Shown here in pieces: positions 1-8,737 of a stretch of DNA of 41,110 bases. The stretch spans positions 1 to 41,110 of the forward strand of contig JBFLZD010000034.1 in NCBI GenBank assembly GCA_040756435.1. The letters are read 5' to 3'. The notes under the pieces are model-generated. The model was given only the letters and a program-made list of their open reading frames with translations. It ran no database searches and was not told the DNA's origin. Positions within the stretch are counted from its first letter, which is position 1. Each line of letters starts with the position of its first letter. The translations under genes were made by a program, and so were the position numbers. The stretch comes from Spirochaetota bacterium. Lineage in GTDB: Bacteria > Spirochaetota > UBA4802 > UB4802.

Positions 1-1002
1 ACAAGCGGCAAGGTACGCGAAAAAAACGATATTACAGCACTGGACAGGAATGCAATGCTTGAAAAAGTCAAGGCTGCAGGTATTGTTGGCTTAGGCGGTG
101 CTGCATTTCCCACCGCGGTAAAATTAAACCCACCCGCAAACAGAACTATTGACACACTGATAATTAACGGCTCAGAATGCGAACCGTACCTTACCGTTGA
201 TGATATGCTGATGCAAACACACCCAGAAGAGATCATTGAAGGCATTCAGATATCCATGAAAATACTGGGTGTGTCAAAAGCTTTCATTGGTGTTGAAAAG
301 AATAAAGCACTGGCAATAAAAGCATTACAGAAAGCTGTAACCAGTGTAAAATCAGAGGGTATCAGCGTAATGCCTTTGCGGACACGCTATCCCCAGGGCG
401 CCGAAAAGCAGCTTATCTATTCCATTACAGGACGAGAGGTACCTTCCGGTGGGTTGCCCATGGATGTAAATGTGGTTGTACAGAATGTAGGCACAATCTA
501 TGCAATTCGTGACGCAGTGCTGTTTGATAAGCCATTAATTGAACGCTATATCACTGTCACCGGTAAAATTGTACAAAAACCCGGTAACTATAAGGTGCGG
601 TTTGGCACACGGGTTATTGACATACTTGAAGAGTGTGGTGGTCTTACCGAAAATCCTGCAAAGATAATCATGGGTGGACCAATGTGTGGGCTAGCCCTTA
701 ACCACATGGATATACCCATAGTTAAGGGTACATCTGGCATTCTATTTTTAGCAAAAGACGAAGTGGAAGTGGATTCGTTCAGGCCATGTATCCGCTGTGG
801 CAGGTGTGTAGCGGTATGCCCCATGAACCTCATGCCGTGCGACTTAGGTAATGCGGTTGAAAAGCAGCGTTATGATATTGCTGAAAAGCTGCATCCGTTT
901 GATTGTATCATGTGCGGTTCCTGTTCATATGTATGTCCATCTAAACGCCCATTGTCGCATTTTATTAAGGTTGTTCAGACAGTACTGAGTGCAAAACGAT
1001 AA
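1..1002 (+). CDS. rnfC: RnfC, ferredoxin:NAD+ oxidoreductase subunit C (5' truncated by window)
   Basis: Peripheral iron-sulfur/NADH-binding subunit of the Rnf complex. The frame is open from base 1 without a stop, and the RnfC signature GIVGLGGAAFPTAVKL lies just inside, so the gene begins upstream of the window; compared with the usual ~440 residues about 100 are missing. The first in-frame ATG (55) is not a real start. Two CxxCxxCxxxCP [4Fe-4S] ligand sets are present (about 787-841 and 904-939), as expected for RnfC. The glycine-rich loop fits the flavin/NADH-binding fold related to complex I NuoF. It is the first visible gene of a same-strand run C-D-G-E-A. No rnfB follows rnfA, so an order with rnfB first, as in Bacteroides, would place rnfB just left of the window (inference). 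Confidence 0.96.
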   Translation, partial: TSGKVREKNDITALDRNAMLEKVKAAGIVGLGGAAFPTAVKLNPPANRTIDTLIINGSECEPYLTVDDMLMQTHPEEIIEGIQISMKILGVSKAFIGVEKNKALAIKALQKAVTSVKSEGISVMPLRTRYPQGAEKQLIYSITGREVPSGGLPMDVNVVVQNVGTIYAIRDAVLFDKPLIERYITVTGKIVQKPGNYKVRFGTRVIDILEECGGLTENPAKIIMGGPMCGLALNHMDIPIVKGTSGILFLAKDEVEVDSFRPCIRCGRCVAVCPMNLMPCDLGNAVEKQRYDIAEKLHPFDCIMCGSCSYVCPSKRPLSHFIKVVQTVLSAKR

Positions 1003-1026
1003 TATCAGAATATAGAAGGGTTGTTC

Positions 1027-2112
1027 ATGGAAATAAAAGATGCTGACAAAAAACGCCTGTTAGAGGATTTAGTGCTTTCACACGCACCACATATTCGCGA
1101 TACCCAATCGGTTCCGCTGGTCATGTGGCTGGTGGTGCTTGCATTGTTGCCAGCAACTATCTTCTCCTGCTATCTATATGGATTGTATGTGGCACTTGTT
1201 ATTGGTGTTTCAATTATTTCGGCAATAGTTGCTGAAGGCATTGTACAATTTTTGTTAAAAAAGCCAATAACCGTACATGATGGCTCAGCCATAATAACCG
1301 GGCTTCTTTTAGCCATGAACCTACCGCCACATGTTCCACTATGGATTCCAGCTATTGGTTCTGCGTTTGCCATCATCATAGCAAAACAATTATTTGGCGG
1401 ATTGGGATACAATATATTCAATCCCGCGCTTGCCGGTAGAGCTTTTCTCTTAGCTTCATGGCCTGTTGAAATGACCACGTTATGGCATAAATTCCCCGGT
1501 GGTTATGTTATAACCCAGAATCCAATATTTGACCCATCCATGCCACAACAGCTTGTTGACAGTATCAGTGGCGCCACTCCACTTGGCGCTTTGAAAGAAG
1601 GACCAAAAGTTTTATATGAACTATCGCTACAATCACAGCCGTTGTACCACTTTCTTTTTTCAAAAGCTATGATCAAGTCTCTGTTTATTGGAAACATTGG
1701 CGGCTGCATTGGCGAAACATCAGCATTGCTGTTATTAGTTGGAGCGCTGCTTCTTTTATGGAAGCGCATCATCACCTGGCATATACCGGTATCATATATA
1801 GCAACTGTTGCACTCATTATGGGAATATATTATTATTTCTTAGGTGTTCCCAATCTTCACTATGCCATACTTTTCCATATACTATCGGGCGGACTAATTT
1901 TAGGTGCCTTTTTCATGGCAACGGATATGGTTACCTCTCCAGTGACAAAAAGTGGTATGATTATCTTTGGCATAGGATGTGGCATATTGGCTTCGGTCAT
2001 ACGTCTGTGGGGCGGATACCCTGAAGGTGTGTCATATTCAATTTTGCTTATGAATGCGGTAACACCATTAATTGACAGGCTAACACGTCCCAAAGTATTT
2101 GGTACGCGATAG
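1027..2112 (+). CDS. rnfD: RnfD, membrane subunit with covalent FMN
   Basis: Integral membrane subunit of Rnf (NqrB/RnfD family), 361 residues, multiple hydrophobic segments. The flavinylation motif SGATP is at about residues 181-185, with Thr184 the expected covalent FMN acceptor. I choose ATG 1027 rather than the upstream TTG 1021, because the GAAGGG ribosome-binding site ends at about 1020 and gives a normal spacing. It begins 24 bases after rnfC. The stop codon lies inside one copy of the dispersed GCGATAGTA word (2106-2114). The next gene starts about 300 bases later, after a repeat cluster, which is unusual inside an rnf operon. Confidence 0.96.
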   Translation: MEIKDADKKRLLEDLVLSHAPHIRDTQSVPLVMWLVVLALLPATIFSCYLYGLYVALVIGVSIISAIVAEGIVQFLLKKPITVHDGSAIITGLLLAMNLPPHVPLWIPAIGSAFAIIIAKQLFGGLGYNIFNPALAGRAFLLASWPVEMTTLWHKFPGGYVITQNPIFDPSMPQQLVDSISGATPLGALKEGPKVLYELSLQSQPLYHFLFSKAMIKSLFIGNIGGCIGETSALLLLVGALLLLWKRIITWHIPVSYIATVALIMGIYYYFLGVPNLHYAILFHILSGGLILGAFFMATDMVTSPVTKSGMIIFGIGCGILASVIRLWGGYPEGVSYSILLMNAVTPLIDRLTRPKVFGTR

Positions 2113-2184
2113 TAACCGATTATAAATTTTCTGGGAATTACCTATTTTGAGGAGCATTTTTACACTGTTATTATATTTAATAGA

Positions 2185-2352
2185 TTTACACTGTCATTTC
2201 GATGAACGTAGTATTTTTTACACTGTCATTTCAATGAACATAGTATTTTTTACACTGTCATTTCGAAGGAGCGAAGCGACTGAGAAATCTTAAAGACGGA
2301 AACAAAGATTTCTCGCTGCGCTCGAAATGACAATAAAAAATGCTCGAAATGA
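2185..2352. repeat. Palindromic repeat cluster inside the rnf operon
   Basis: Three direct copies of a unit starting TTTACACTGTCATTTC (about 2185, 2218 and 2250). The third runs into a long inverted repeat: a left arm TGTCATTTCGAAGGAGCGAAG... (2257-2292) pairs with a right arm ...CGCTGCGCTCGAAATGACA (2304-2332), followed by another half-copy CTCGAAATGACA (2343-2354). The same family recurs at about 13258-13460 and twice at 33433-33812. The transcript could form a strong hairpin between rnfD and rnfG. The open frame running through it is not a credible N-terminal extension of RnfG. Confidence 0.85.
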
Positions 2353-2416
2353 CAATTACGATGTTATAAATGACAATGATCAAATCATACTTTCAGAAGC
2401 GAGGAACAGTTATTAC

Positions 2417-3094
2417 ATGAAACCTGCTGATATCGTAAAGGCTACGATTATAATAAGTGTTATCGGATTTATATCTGCTTTTTCATTATCATTCATGAAA
2501 AAGATTACGCAGGAGCCAATTGCAAAACAGGAACAAGAAAAGAAACTGGCAGCTCTTGCGCTTGTTTTGCCTGGTTATACAGTACAGCAGGAAAAAACAG
2601 TGACCGTTGATGGCACATCCTTTACCTACTGGATAGCAACAAAAGAGGAAAACAGGATAGTAAAAAAAGCATGGGCATTTTTAGCTGACAAAAAAGGATA
2701 CAGTGGGCCAGTGCAATCAATTGTTGGTGTTGATGAATCAAATACAATTCTGGGGTTTACTATACTATCGCAGAATGAAACGCCAGGGCTTGGTGCACGC
2801 TGTGTTGAGGTTGCGTCCAATGAAACATTTATTGACCATTTTATAACTAAAAGTGTTACCAGTAAAGAAGAAGTATCGTGGTTTCAAAAGCAATTTATTG
2901 GTTTGAATGCTGGCAAGCCCATCGCTATTCAAAAAAAGGGCGACTGGCACAAGGAAATGAAAGATGAATTATTGCAGCATAATGCTGTTACTGCAATAAC
3001 TGGGGCCACAATCACCACTAAAGCAGTTACCCAGAGTATTGAAGAAGGTATACAGAAATTACATAAAGCTTTAACACTGCAAGAGGTACAATAA
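2417..3094 (+). CDS. rnfG: RnfG, periplasm-facing flavoprotein subunit
   Basis: Rnf subunit G (NqrC/RnfG family), 225 residues, with one N-terminal membrane anchor (about residues 10-30) and an FMN-binding domain. The flavinylation motif ITGATIT is at about residues 194-200, where the last Thr (200) is the expected covalent FMN site. The frame is open upstream to 2327, but that part lies in repeat DNA; ATG 2417 has a GAGGAA box at 2401-2406 and is followed directly by the hydrophobic anchor, so I start there. Its TAA overlaps the rnfE ATG by one base, indicating translational coupling. Confidence 0.95.
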   Translation: MKPADIVKATIIISVIGFISAFSLSFMKKITQEPIAKQEQEKKLAALALVLPGYTVQQEKTVTVDGTSFTYWIATKEENRIVKKAWAFLADKKGYSGPVQSIVGVDESNTILGFTILSQNETPGLGARCVEVASNETFIDHFITKSVTSKEEVSWFQKQFIGLNAGKPIAIQKKGDWHKEMKDELLQHNAVTAITGATITTKAVTQSIEEGIQKLHKALTLQEVQ

Positions 3095-3702
3095 TGGATT
3101 ACTTCAAGGAATTTTTTAAAGGAGTATGGCAAAAAAATCCAATCCTGGTATTAGGGATAGGCATGTGTCCAACACTTGCAGTAACCACATCTGCATCAAA
3201 TGCTGTCTGGATGACCATAGCAACGACATTTGTATTACTGGGTTCCAATATCCTTGTATCAGCCATACGTACCATTGTTCCTTCACATGTTCGAATACCA
3301 ATTTTCATCACCATTATAGCCAGTTTTGTAATCATTGTTGAATTAACACTCAAGGCATTCCAGCCTGACGTATACAAAGCCCTTGGCATATTTATACCCC
3401 TCATTGTTGTGAATTGTATTATTCTGGGAAGAGCTGAAGAGTTTGCATCAAAGAATTCAGTTATATCATCCATTCTTGATGCATTAGGAATGGGCTTGGG
3501 TTTTGGTTTAACCCTTTTTATACTTGCAACAATACGTGAGGTGTTAGGAGCAAATAAGCTTTTTGGATATGTGTTAATTCCTGGCATGAAACCAGCAATT
3601 CTCATGATACTTGCACCCGGTGCATTTTTCACCCTGGGACTGCTCCTTTGGGCTATGAATGTTATAAAAGCACGGAAAGCACTTTTTAAACGTACTGAAT
3701 AA
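3094..3702 (+). CDS. rnfE: RnfE, membrane subunit
   Basis: Six-helix membrane subunit of Rnf (RnfA/RnfE, NqrD/NqrE family), 202 residues. RnfE and RnfA form an inverted-topology pair that shares a cysteine-ligated iron-sulfur centre in the membrane. The two expected cysteines are present: Cys25 in the CPTLAVT motif and Cys108 in VVNCIILGRAE. The ATG overlaps the rnfG stop by one base. rnfA follows 24 bases downstream. Confidence 0.96.
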   Translation: MDYFKEFFKGVWQKNPILVLGIGMCPTLAVTTSASNAVWMTIATTFVLLGSNILVSAIRTIVPSHVRIPIFITIIASFVIIVELTLKAFQPDVYKALGIFIPLIVVNCIILGRAEEFASKNSVISSILDALGMGLGFGLTLFILATIREVLGANKLFGYVLIPGMKPAILMILAPGAFFTLGLLLWAMNVIKARKALFKRTE

Positions 3703-3726
3703 AAGTACAGGCGAGGTAATGTCGTT

Positions 3727-4329
3727 ATGGAAATTAAGATACTTTTTACTATACTAATCAGCACTATCTTTATTAACAACTATGTCCTTTCAAGGATATT
3801 AGGCCTATGCCCTTATTTAGGTGTTTCTAAAAAATTGGATTCGGCCATTGGTATGGGATTAGCTGTTATCTTTGTTATGACGATGGCTTCTTTCTTTACT
3901 TTTATAATTTATAAATTTGTTCTCATACCTTTTCACATTGAATATTTACGAACTATTGCGTTTATTATCGTTATAGCTTCTCTTGTACAGCTTGTTGAAA
4001 TGGTTATTGAAAAGATATCCCCTGCCCTGTATCAGGCGCTTGGAATTTTTTTACCACTTATTACAACCAATTGTGCTGTGTTAGGTGTAGCTGTTCTTAA
4101 TATAGATTCGGGCTTTATTACTCAAGAGTTTGGTCTTCTTAATTCTGTAGTGCAGGGTTTTGGCGCAGGCGTTGGTTTCACGCTTGCCCTGCTGCTTATG
4201 GCTGGCATTCGTGAACGCCTTGAAATTGCCATGATCCCGGAAAACCTTAAAGGTCTGCCCATTACGTTTATTACCGCTGGCCTTATGGCAATGGCATTTT
4301 TGGGTTTTTCAGGTATGAAAATTTTTTAA
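3727..4329 (+). CDS. rnfA: RnfA, membrane subunit
   Basis: Six-helix Rnf subunit A, 200 residues, partner of RnfE. The family's cysteines are Cys28 (LGLCPYLGVS) and Cys116 (TTNCAVLG), the second half of the presumed membrane iron-sulfur site. A GAGG box precedes ATG 3727. It is the last rnf gene here; thyX begins 14 bases later, so the two may share a transcript. A GCGATAGTT word (4334-4342) lies in the short gap. Confidence 0.96.
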   Translation: MEIKILFTILISTIFINNYVLSRILGLCPYLGVSKKLDSAIGMGLAVIFVMTMASFFTFIIYKFVLIPFHIEYLRTIAFIIVIASLVQLVEMVIEKISPALYQALGIFLPLITTNCAVLGVAVLNIDSGFITQEFGLLNSVVQGFGAGVGFTLALLLMAGIRERLEIAMIPENLKGLPITFITAGLMAMAFLGFSGMKIF

Positions 4330-4343
4330 TAAAGCGATAGTTT

Positions 4344-4985
4344 ATGGAAATTTATTCCCCTAAAGTTACACTACTTGCTATAACACCCAATGCCGAAAAG
4401 CTCATTGAGGAAGCAGGTCGTACATGCTATCTGTCACTTGACAGAATTACTGAAGGCAGCGAAGCGAACTTTATACGTCGCTGCATCATAAACGGACACC
4501 ACTCAATACTGGAACATGCATCAGCATCATTCAGGGTGCTGGGGGCTTCCCGTGCATTCACCCATCAGATGGTACGCCACAGGCTTGCAAGTTTTTCACA
4601 GCAATCGCAGCGCTACGTGAACGAAGAAGAATTTAATTTTATCATTCCACCATCAATCGCAGCAAATAATGAAGCAAAAGCCATCTTTACTGATTTCATG
4701 GAACAGGCACGCATCACCTACAAAAAGTTGCGCGAATTAAGTATAAAAAAAGAAGATGCACGTTTTGTGCTTCCCAATGCGTTAGAAAGCCAGATTGTCA
4801 TTTCAGCTAATTTCAGGGAATGGCGACATATCTTTTCACTGCGTTTGGAAAAGGCAGCACAGTGGGAAATACGAAGCGTATGCATGCAGATGCTTAAAAT
4901 TCTACAAGATGCAGCACCATCAGTTTTTGGTGATTTCATTATTGATGAATCAACATGTACTGCAAAATCTGATCTTATCAAATAA
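4344..4985 (+). CDS. thyX: Flavin-dependent thymidylate synthase
   Basis: Makes dTMP from dUMP with methylene-tetrahydrofolate, FAD and NAD(P)H. The 213-residue protein carries the ThyX signature RHRxxSxxxxSQR at residues 78-90 (RHRLASFSQQSQR), plus the upstream HHSILEHA stretch. It starts 14 bases after rnfA, so it is probably read with the rnf operon. Its 3' end overlaps that of the convergent CoA-transferase gene by 8 bases. No ThyA-type gene is visible in the window. Confidence 0.96.
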   Translation: MEIYSPKVTLLAITPNAEKLIEEAGRTCYLSLDRITEGSEANFIRRCIINGHHSILEHASASFRVLGASRAFTHQMVRHRLASFSQQSQRYVNEEEFNFIIPPSIAANNEAKAIFTDFMEQARITYKKLRELSIKKEDARFVLPNALESQIVISANFREWRHIFSLRLEKAAQWEIRSVCMQMLKILQDAAPSVFGDFIIDESTCTAKSDLIK

Positions 4986-6855
4986 CAATATCAGCTTTCT
5001 GTAAATGAAAATCAAAGTGCATTACTCCATCTTCAAAACGCTGAGTAAAGGGCACACCACACTTTTCAAAAACTTTCATCATCTTATCATTTTGCGGTAA
5101 TACATTTGCTGATATTTTTTCAATATTTCGTTCTTTTGCAATTTTCATCAAATATCGTGCCATAAATGTGGCTATACCCTTGCCCTGAAACTCCTCATCA
5201 ACTATAAAAGCCATCTCATATGTCTTTTCATTTTCATCATATCCATAGCGTGCTTCAGCTATAATCCGTTCATTGCCAGCATGCTGAATTATGCCAACTA
5301 TCGACAATATCCGGTCATAATCAATATTGACATACGACTGCATCTGTTTATGCGGCATGGTCCGTATACGCGCAAAATACCGCAGATATTTTGACTCATC
5401 TGAAAACTGATAAAAAAGCCTTCGCATCATATCTTCATCAGATGGCTTTATGGGCCTAAACTTAACCAAAAGGCCATCCTTGAATGTTTTCATTGTTTCA
5501 AGCGTCACAGGATAGTTTATAATATTTTCAATTACATATATCTGGTCGGGATACACCAGGCCTGCTTCCTTTGCCTGATTAAGCAAATCAAGCCTGTGAT
5601 TGGGATGGGCAATGTCTATGAGCGCCAGTGCCCGCTCACGAATTGATTTACCAAAAAGGTTTGCCACACCATATTCGGTTACTACATACCGGGTAACACC
5701 TAAGGTTGATCGCACCTGTTCGGTTTCTGTGTGTCGTATTACTATGTTACTATCGCCATGCTGATCAATAGAACGCAACGCCACTATTGCTTTACCCCCA
5801 CGGGAAAAAGCTGCACCAACGGCAAAATTCAGCTTGCTTTCATAACCGGACAATAAATTATCACCTGAGTAAAATACTACTGACTCACCAGACAGATCAA
5901 TCTTCTTAACATTCATGACACTTACCAGCTTAGGAATGCGCTGCACAACGGTTGGATACAGAAGGCGCATGAGTGGTAAAAACTCAAACATGGGATTTCG
6001 GTCTACATAGTCATACAGCATCCGGGTGCCATAACAATAGCTTAAGGTCACTGGAGCAAGATTTCGTATGCCCCGGTCAACTTTAATGGCACCAGAATCA
6101 ATTAGATCAATAACCCAATCAGATACTACATGACTATACACTTTAAGCTCGCGCTTATTATGCAGGTGTTTGGCAATTGCATCAAATTGCCGTCCAACAT
6201 GTAATGCTATCACCGAACCATCATCAATAAGATTGGCAACATGCCATCCAATCTTATCCATAATTTCATCATAGCGCTTATATTCTCTTTCAATCAGGGG
6301 GGCTTTGCTTTCAATGATATAATCTATGGCGTCAATATGCACAGCAGTATCACCCATGGTAACGGGAACATACGGGTTGACTTCAGCTATTACGGTTTTT
6401 GCATTTGCAATCACTATATTGGCAACATCTATCGCAATGCCCAAACTCATAAACCCCCTGTGATCAGGAGGCGAAACCTGTATAATAGCAACATCCACGC
6501 CAATGGCACCAGTGGAAAAAATAAATGGGATTTCCACTAAATGTGCAGGTACAAAATCTGCCTTGCCTTGCTCAATATCTTTGCTAATACTTTCACCAGT
6601 ATTGAATGTCTTCAGTCGGAATTTATAAAGATTACTATCGGTTTTGAGGTAATTACCCAGTGTGATAAGATGTATTATCTCTAAGTCCTGCAGGCTGGTT
6701 GCATCTGATGTCATCATCTGCTCAACAGTATACACTGGCATTGCGGGGCCACTGCTTAAAAAAACACGGGAACCTGGTTTTATAATTTCACATAGTTTCT
6801 GGAAATCAATCTTCTTTGACTGGTATACATCATTATATGTTTTTTTTATTTGCAT
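4978..6855 (-). CDS. Acetyl-CoA hydrolase/CoA-transferase fused to a GNAT domain
   Basis: 625-residue two-domain protein. Residues about 10-440 match the acetyl-CoA hydrolase/4-hydroxybutyrate CoA-transferase fold (SPPDHRGFMSLG, IDLSGE, YVVTEYGVANLFGKS). Residues about 460-620 are a GNAT acetyltransferase with the acetyl-CoA loop EEFQGKGIATFM. Such fusions are known in anaerobes. The frame extends to 6897, but ATG 6855 has an AAGGA box 5-10 bases upstream and is preferred. By hand alignment with the family motif (I/V)HTEMFSDG, the segment VYSHVVSDW (about residues 239-247) has His242 where the catalytic glutamate is expected, so the transferase chemistry may be altered. Substrate unknown; a short-chain acyl-CoA is likely. 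Confidence 0.9.
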   Translation of the reverse strand: MQIKKTYNDVYQSKKIDFQKLCEIIKPGSRVFLSSGPAMPVYTVEQMMTSDATSLQDLEIIHLITLGNYLKTDSNLYKFRLKTFNTGESISKDIEQGKADFVPAHLVEIPFIFSTGAIGVDVAIIQVSPPDHRGFMSLGIAIDVANIVIANAKTVIAEVNPYVPVTMGDTAVHIDAIDYIIESKAPLIEREYKRYDEIMDKIGWHVANLIDDGSVIALHVGRQFDAIAKHLHNKRELKVYSHVVSDWVIDLIDSGAIKVDRGIRNLAPVTLSYCYGTRMLYDYVDRNPMFEFLPLMRLLYPTVVQRIPKLVSVMNVKKIDLSGESVVFYSGDNLLSGYESKLNFAVGAAFSRGGKAIVALRSIDQHGDSNIVIRHTETEQVRSTLGVTRYVVTEYGVANLFGKSIRERALALIDIAHPNHRLDLLNQAKEAGLVYPDQIYVIENIINYPVTLETMKTFKDGLLVKFRPIKPSDEDMMRRLFYQFSDESKYLRYFARIRTMPHKQMQSYVNIDYDRILSIVGIIQHAGNERIIAEARYGYDENEKTYEMAFIVDEEFQGKGIATFMARYLMKIAKERNIEKISANVLPQNDKMMKVFEKCGVPFTQRFEDGVMHFDFHLQKADIVI

Positions 6856-7345
6856 TGTATGTTCCTTTTTGCAGTGTATTATTGATAGGCCATACATTCT
6901 ATACTACTGCTTATTATTCTACATTATTATATAATTTTAGTCAATTATTTACACAACTACTTTGATTAATCATAAAGGTCAGATTAACCATACGGTAATT
7001 ATAACACCATAAATATGCAATACAATATTTTATGCTTTTTATCATTTATGCAGCTTGTATACTGAATTTTGAAAACTTAATTATATACTTGTATATTATA
7101 GTAAAATTTTTTCATATATACCATGACATTTCATTCTATCCTTCCCTATGCGATACTTAAAGGTGCATTTAGTTTATCTGCAAAAGCAGTTTTTTTTCTT
7201 ACTATGTAATACACTTATATTTGTTGTGCACTGTACAAGTACCTGCATTACCTATTTTTATATTGTGTTATCCAATTTTTTTTATTGAAATTTATTATAA
7301 TCTAATAATAGTATGATTGCTGTATAAATACTTTGGAGGAAATAT
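6856..7345. other. AT-rich non-coding gap between divergent genes
   Basis: About 490 bases with no credible gene on either strand and very low GC. It must hold the divergent promoters of the CoA-transferase fusion and of the small gene at 7346. The only promoter-like sequence I can point to is the one at 7285-7314. No strong hairpin or repeat was seen. Confidence 0.6.
7285..7314 (+). promoter_or_regulatory. Candidate sigma-70-type promoter for the 7346 gene
   Basis: TTGAAA (7285-7290) and TAGTAT (7309-7314) are separated by 18 bases, about 30 bases upstream of the ATG, and followed by a good GGAGGA ribosome-binding site. The AT-rich background makes chance matches likely. Confidence 0.35.
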
Positions 7346-7798
7346 ATGAATATAGAAACAACCACCTGTATTGCCTATGAACACTTAGAGCTTTTTCAAT
7401 CATATGCTGCTATGCACAAACTATCGCTTCATACGTTTATTATAAATTTCATAAACTATGTGTTTTCGTATAAACATATCCCGGTGAAAAGCTATTCACG
7501 ATTGAGATATAGAAAGCGGTATCAAACGTGGAAACGCGTACATCTGTATTTGTATGAGAATGAGTATGAGTTTGTGATGGATGTGCGCAAAGTCTGTAAG
7601 ATGTCTTTTGCTAAGGTTATAGCCTATTGTGTGGAGAATTATCTTTATGATTATCTTGCCGCATTAGAAAGTGAAGATAATACCGATAACTATCGCTTTA
7701 GTGGCTACACATTTTCATTTTATCTTGAAGAAGGCATCCCGTGTTGTCAATTTTACTGGGGACCACCCCCAGAATTGGTGAAACTTGCCACTCAATAG
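7346..7798 (+). CDS. Hypothetical protein, 150 residues
   Basis: Not recognised. Translation is well supported: GGAGGA precedes ATG 7346 at normal spacing. The product is rich in Tyr, Phe and His, with a basic central segment (RLRYRKRYQTWKR, about residues 49-61), and no signal peptide or clear membrane segment. Two similar-looking blocks (residues about 10-45 and 64-105, each with Tyr/Phe-rich helices ending in a xxINYVF/VENYLYDYL-type stretch) hint at an internal duplication, but I cannot confirm this by eye. It contains two dispersed words (7419-7427, 7688-7696). It could be a small DNA-binding or regulatory protein; no function assigned. Confidence 0.7.
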   Translation: MNIETTTCIAYEHLELFQSYAAMHKLSLHTFIINFINYVFSYKHIPVKSYSRLRYRKRYQTWKRVHLYLYENEYEFVMDVRKVCKMSFAKVIAYCVENYLYDYLAALESEDNTDNYRFSGYTFSFYLEEGIPCCQFYWGPPPELVKLATQ

Positions 7799-8049
7799 CA
7801 GTCAAAACTTATATAAATAGCCCAATAGATACCATACATATACTTTTACATTGTTAAAAGTCTATCAGTCTATTAGCTTCTACACTTTCTTTATTAATAT
7901 ATCACTTGCACTACAACTTAAGACACAAATATACCATTTGAGGATAGTAACAAATCTATAAAACATCACAGCAACTTTATATAATGCTTGACATTTTATA
8001 TAATCATGATTTTTTAATTTTTCTTACTATTAAGAAACGGTAAGTTTTT

Positions 8050-8595
8050 ATGAAACCTTACTCAATTCTTTTTTTAATATTATCTTTTACTACTATTTTT
8101 TTCATTTACTCATTCAGCATATCGAAAGCTTCTGATAGTCAAGAAATTAACCATAAAAATTGGATGCATCATCCTGATATTAAAAAAATTAGGTTGATAT
8201 ATGAAGAAGTTGAATCAAAAATAAAAAATAAAAATTTAAAAATATTAAAGAAATCATTTGACTACATCCAACCATACAAACCAACCCAAAAGATTATATA
8301 TTACGATAATAACAATACCGTGCGCAAATATATTGAAGAAGCAGGCTCGGAAGATTCAAGCCTTACATTCAATTATTATTATGACCATAATAAGATTCTT
8401 CGATTTGTGTTCATAACAGGAGGAGCAGTTAACGGAACAAAACTTGAACACCGTATCTATTTTGATGATAACGCTAAAAAGATATGGGAAATACAAAAAT
8501 TTACTCACGGACCTGGTTATACATTCCCCAAAGTATGGCCTGCAGATGAGTTAATTTTTGATCCCTGGAAAAGGTTTAGCGAAAACGTTGAGTGA
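8050..8595 (+). CDS. Exported hypothetical protein, 181 residues
   Basis: Not recognised. The N-terminus is a Sec signal peptide (hydrophobic residues about 5-24, likely cleavage near residue 27 in the ISKA-SDS region). The mature part is hydrophilic and Lys/Asn/Tyr-rich, with predicted beta strands after residue 80 (QKIIYYDNNNTVRKYIEEAG, then FNYYYDHNKILRFVFITGG), reminiscent of small periplasmic proteins with a repeated-strand sheet. The ribosome-binding site is weak (AACGGTAAG upstream). It lies alone between AT-rich gaps, upstream of two DUF3592-like genes on the same strand. Confidence 0.7.
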   Translation: MKPYSILFLILSFTTIFFIYSFSISKASDSQEINHKNWMHHPDIKKIRLIYEEVESKIKNKNLKILKKSFDYIQPYKPTQKIIYYDNNNTVRKYIEEAGSEDSSLTFNYYYDHNKILRFVFITGGAVNGTKLEHRIYFDDNAKKIWEIQKFTHGPGYTFPKVWPADELIFDPWKRFSENVE

Positions 8596-8737
8596 TTCAA
8601 ACACCAAATTTTTAAGATAGTTGAAGTGTATAGCCTATTGCCAGAGTTGGCAGAGATTTAAGTATTGAAAGCCTTATTTTAAATTAACGTTTGATTAAGC
8701 TAATACATAATGAATCTTAATTATCTGGAGGATATAA

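Noticed and set aside
1860-2093. Minus-strand and other-frame open frames inside rnf and other large genes
   Set aside because: They are shadows of well-supported genes on the other strand or frame.
2327-2416. N-terminal extension of RnfG
   Set aside because: It is repeat DNA; ATG 2417 has a ribosome-binding site and is followed by the normal membrane anchor.
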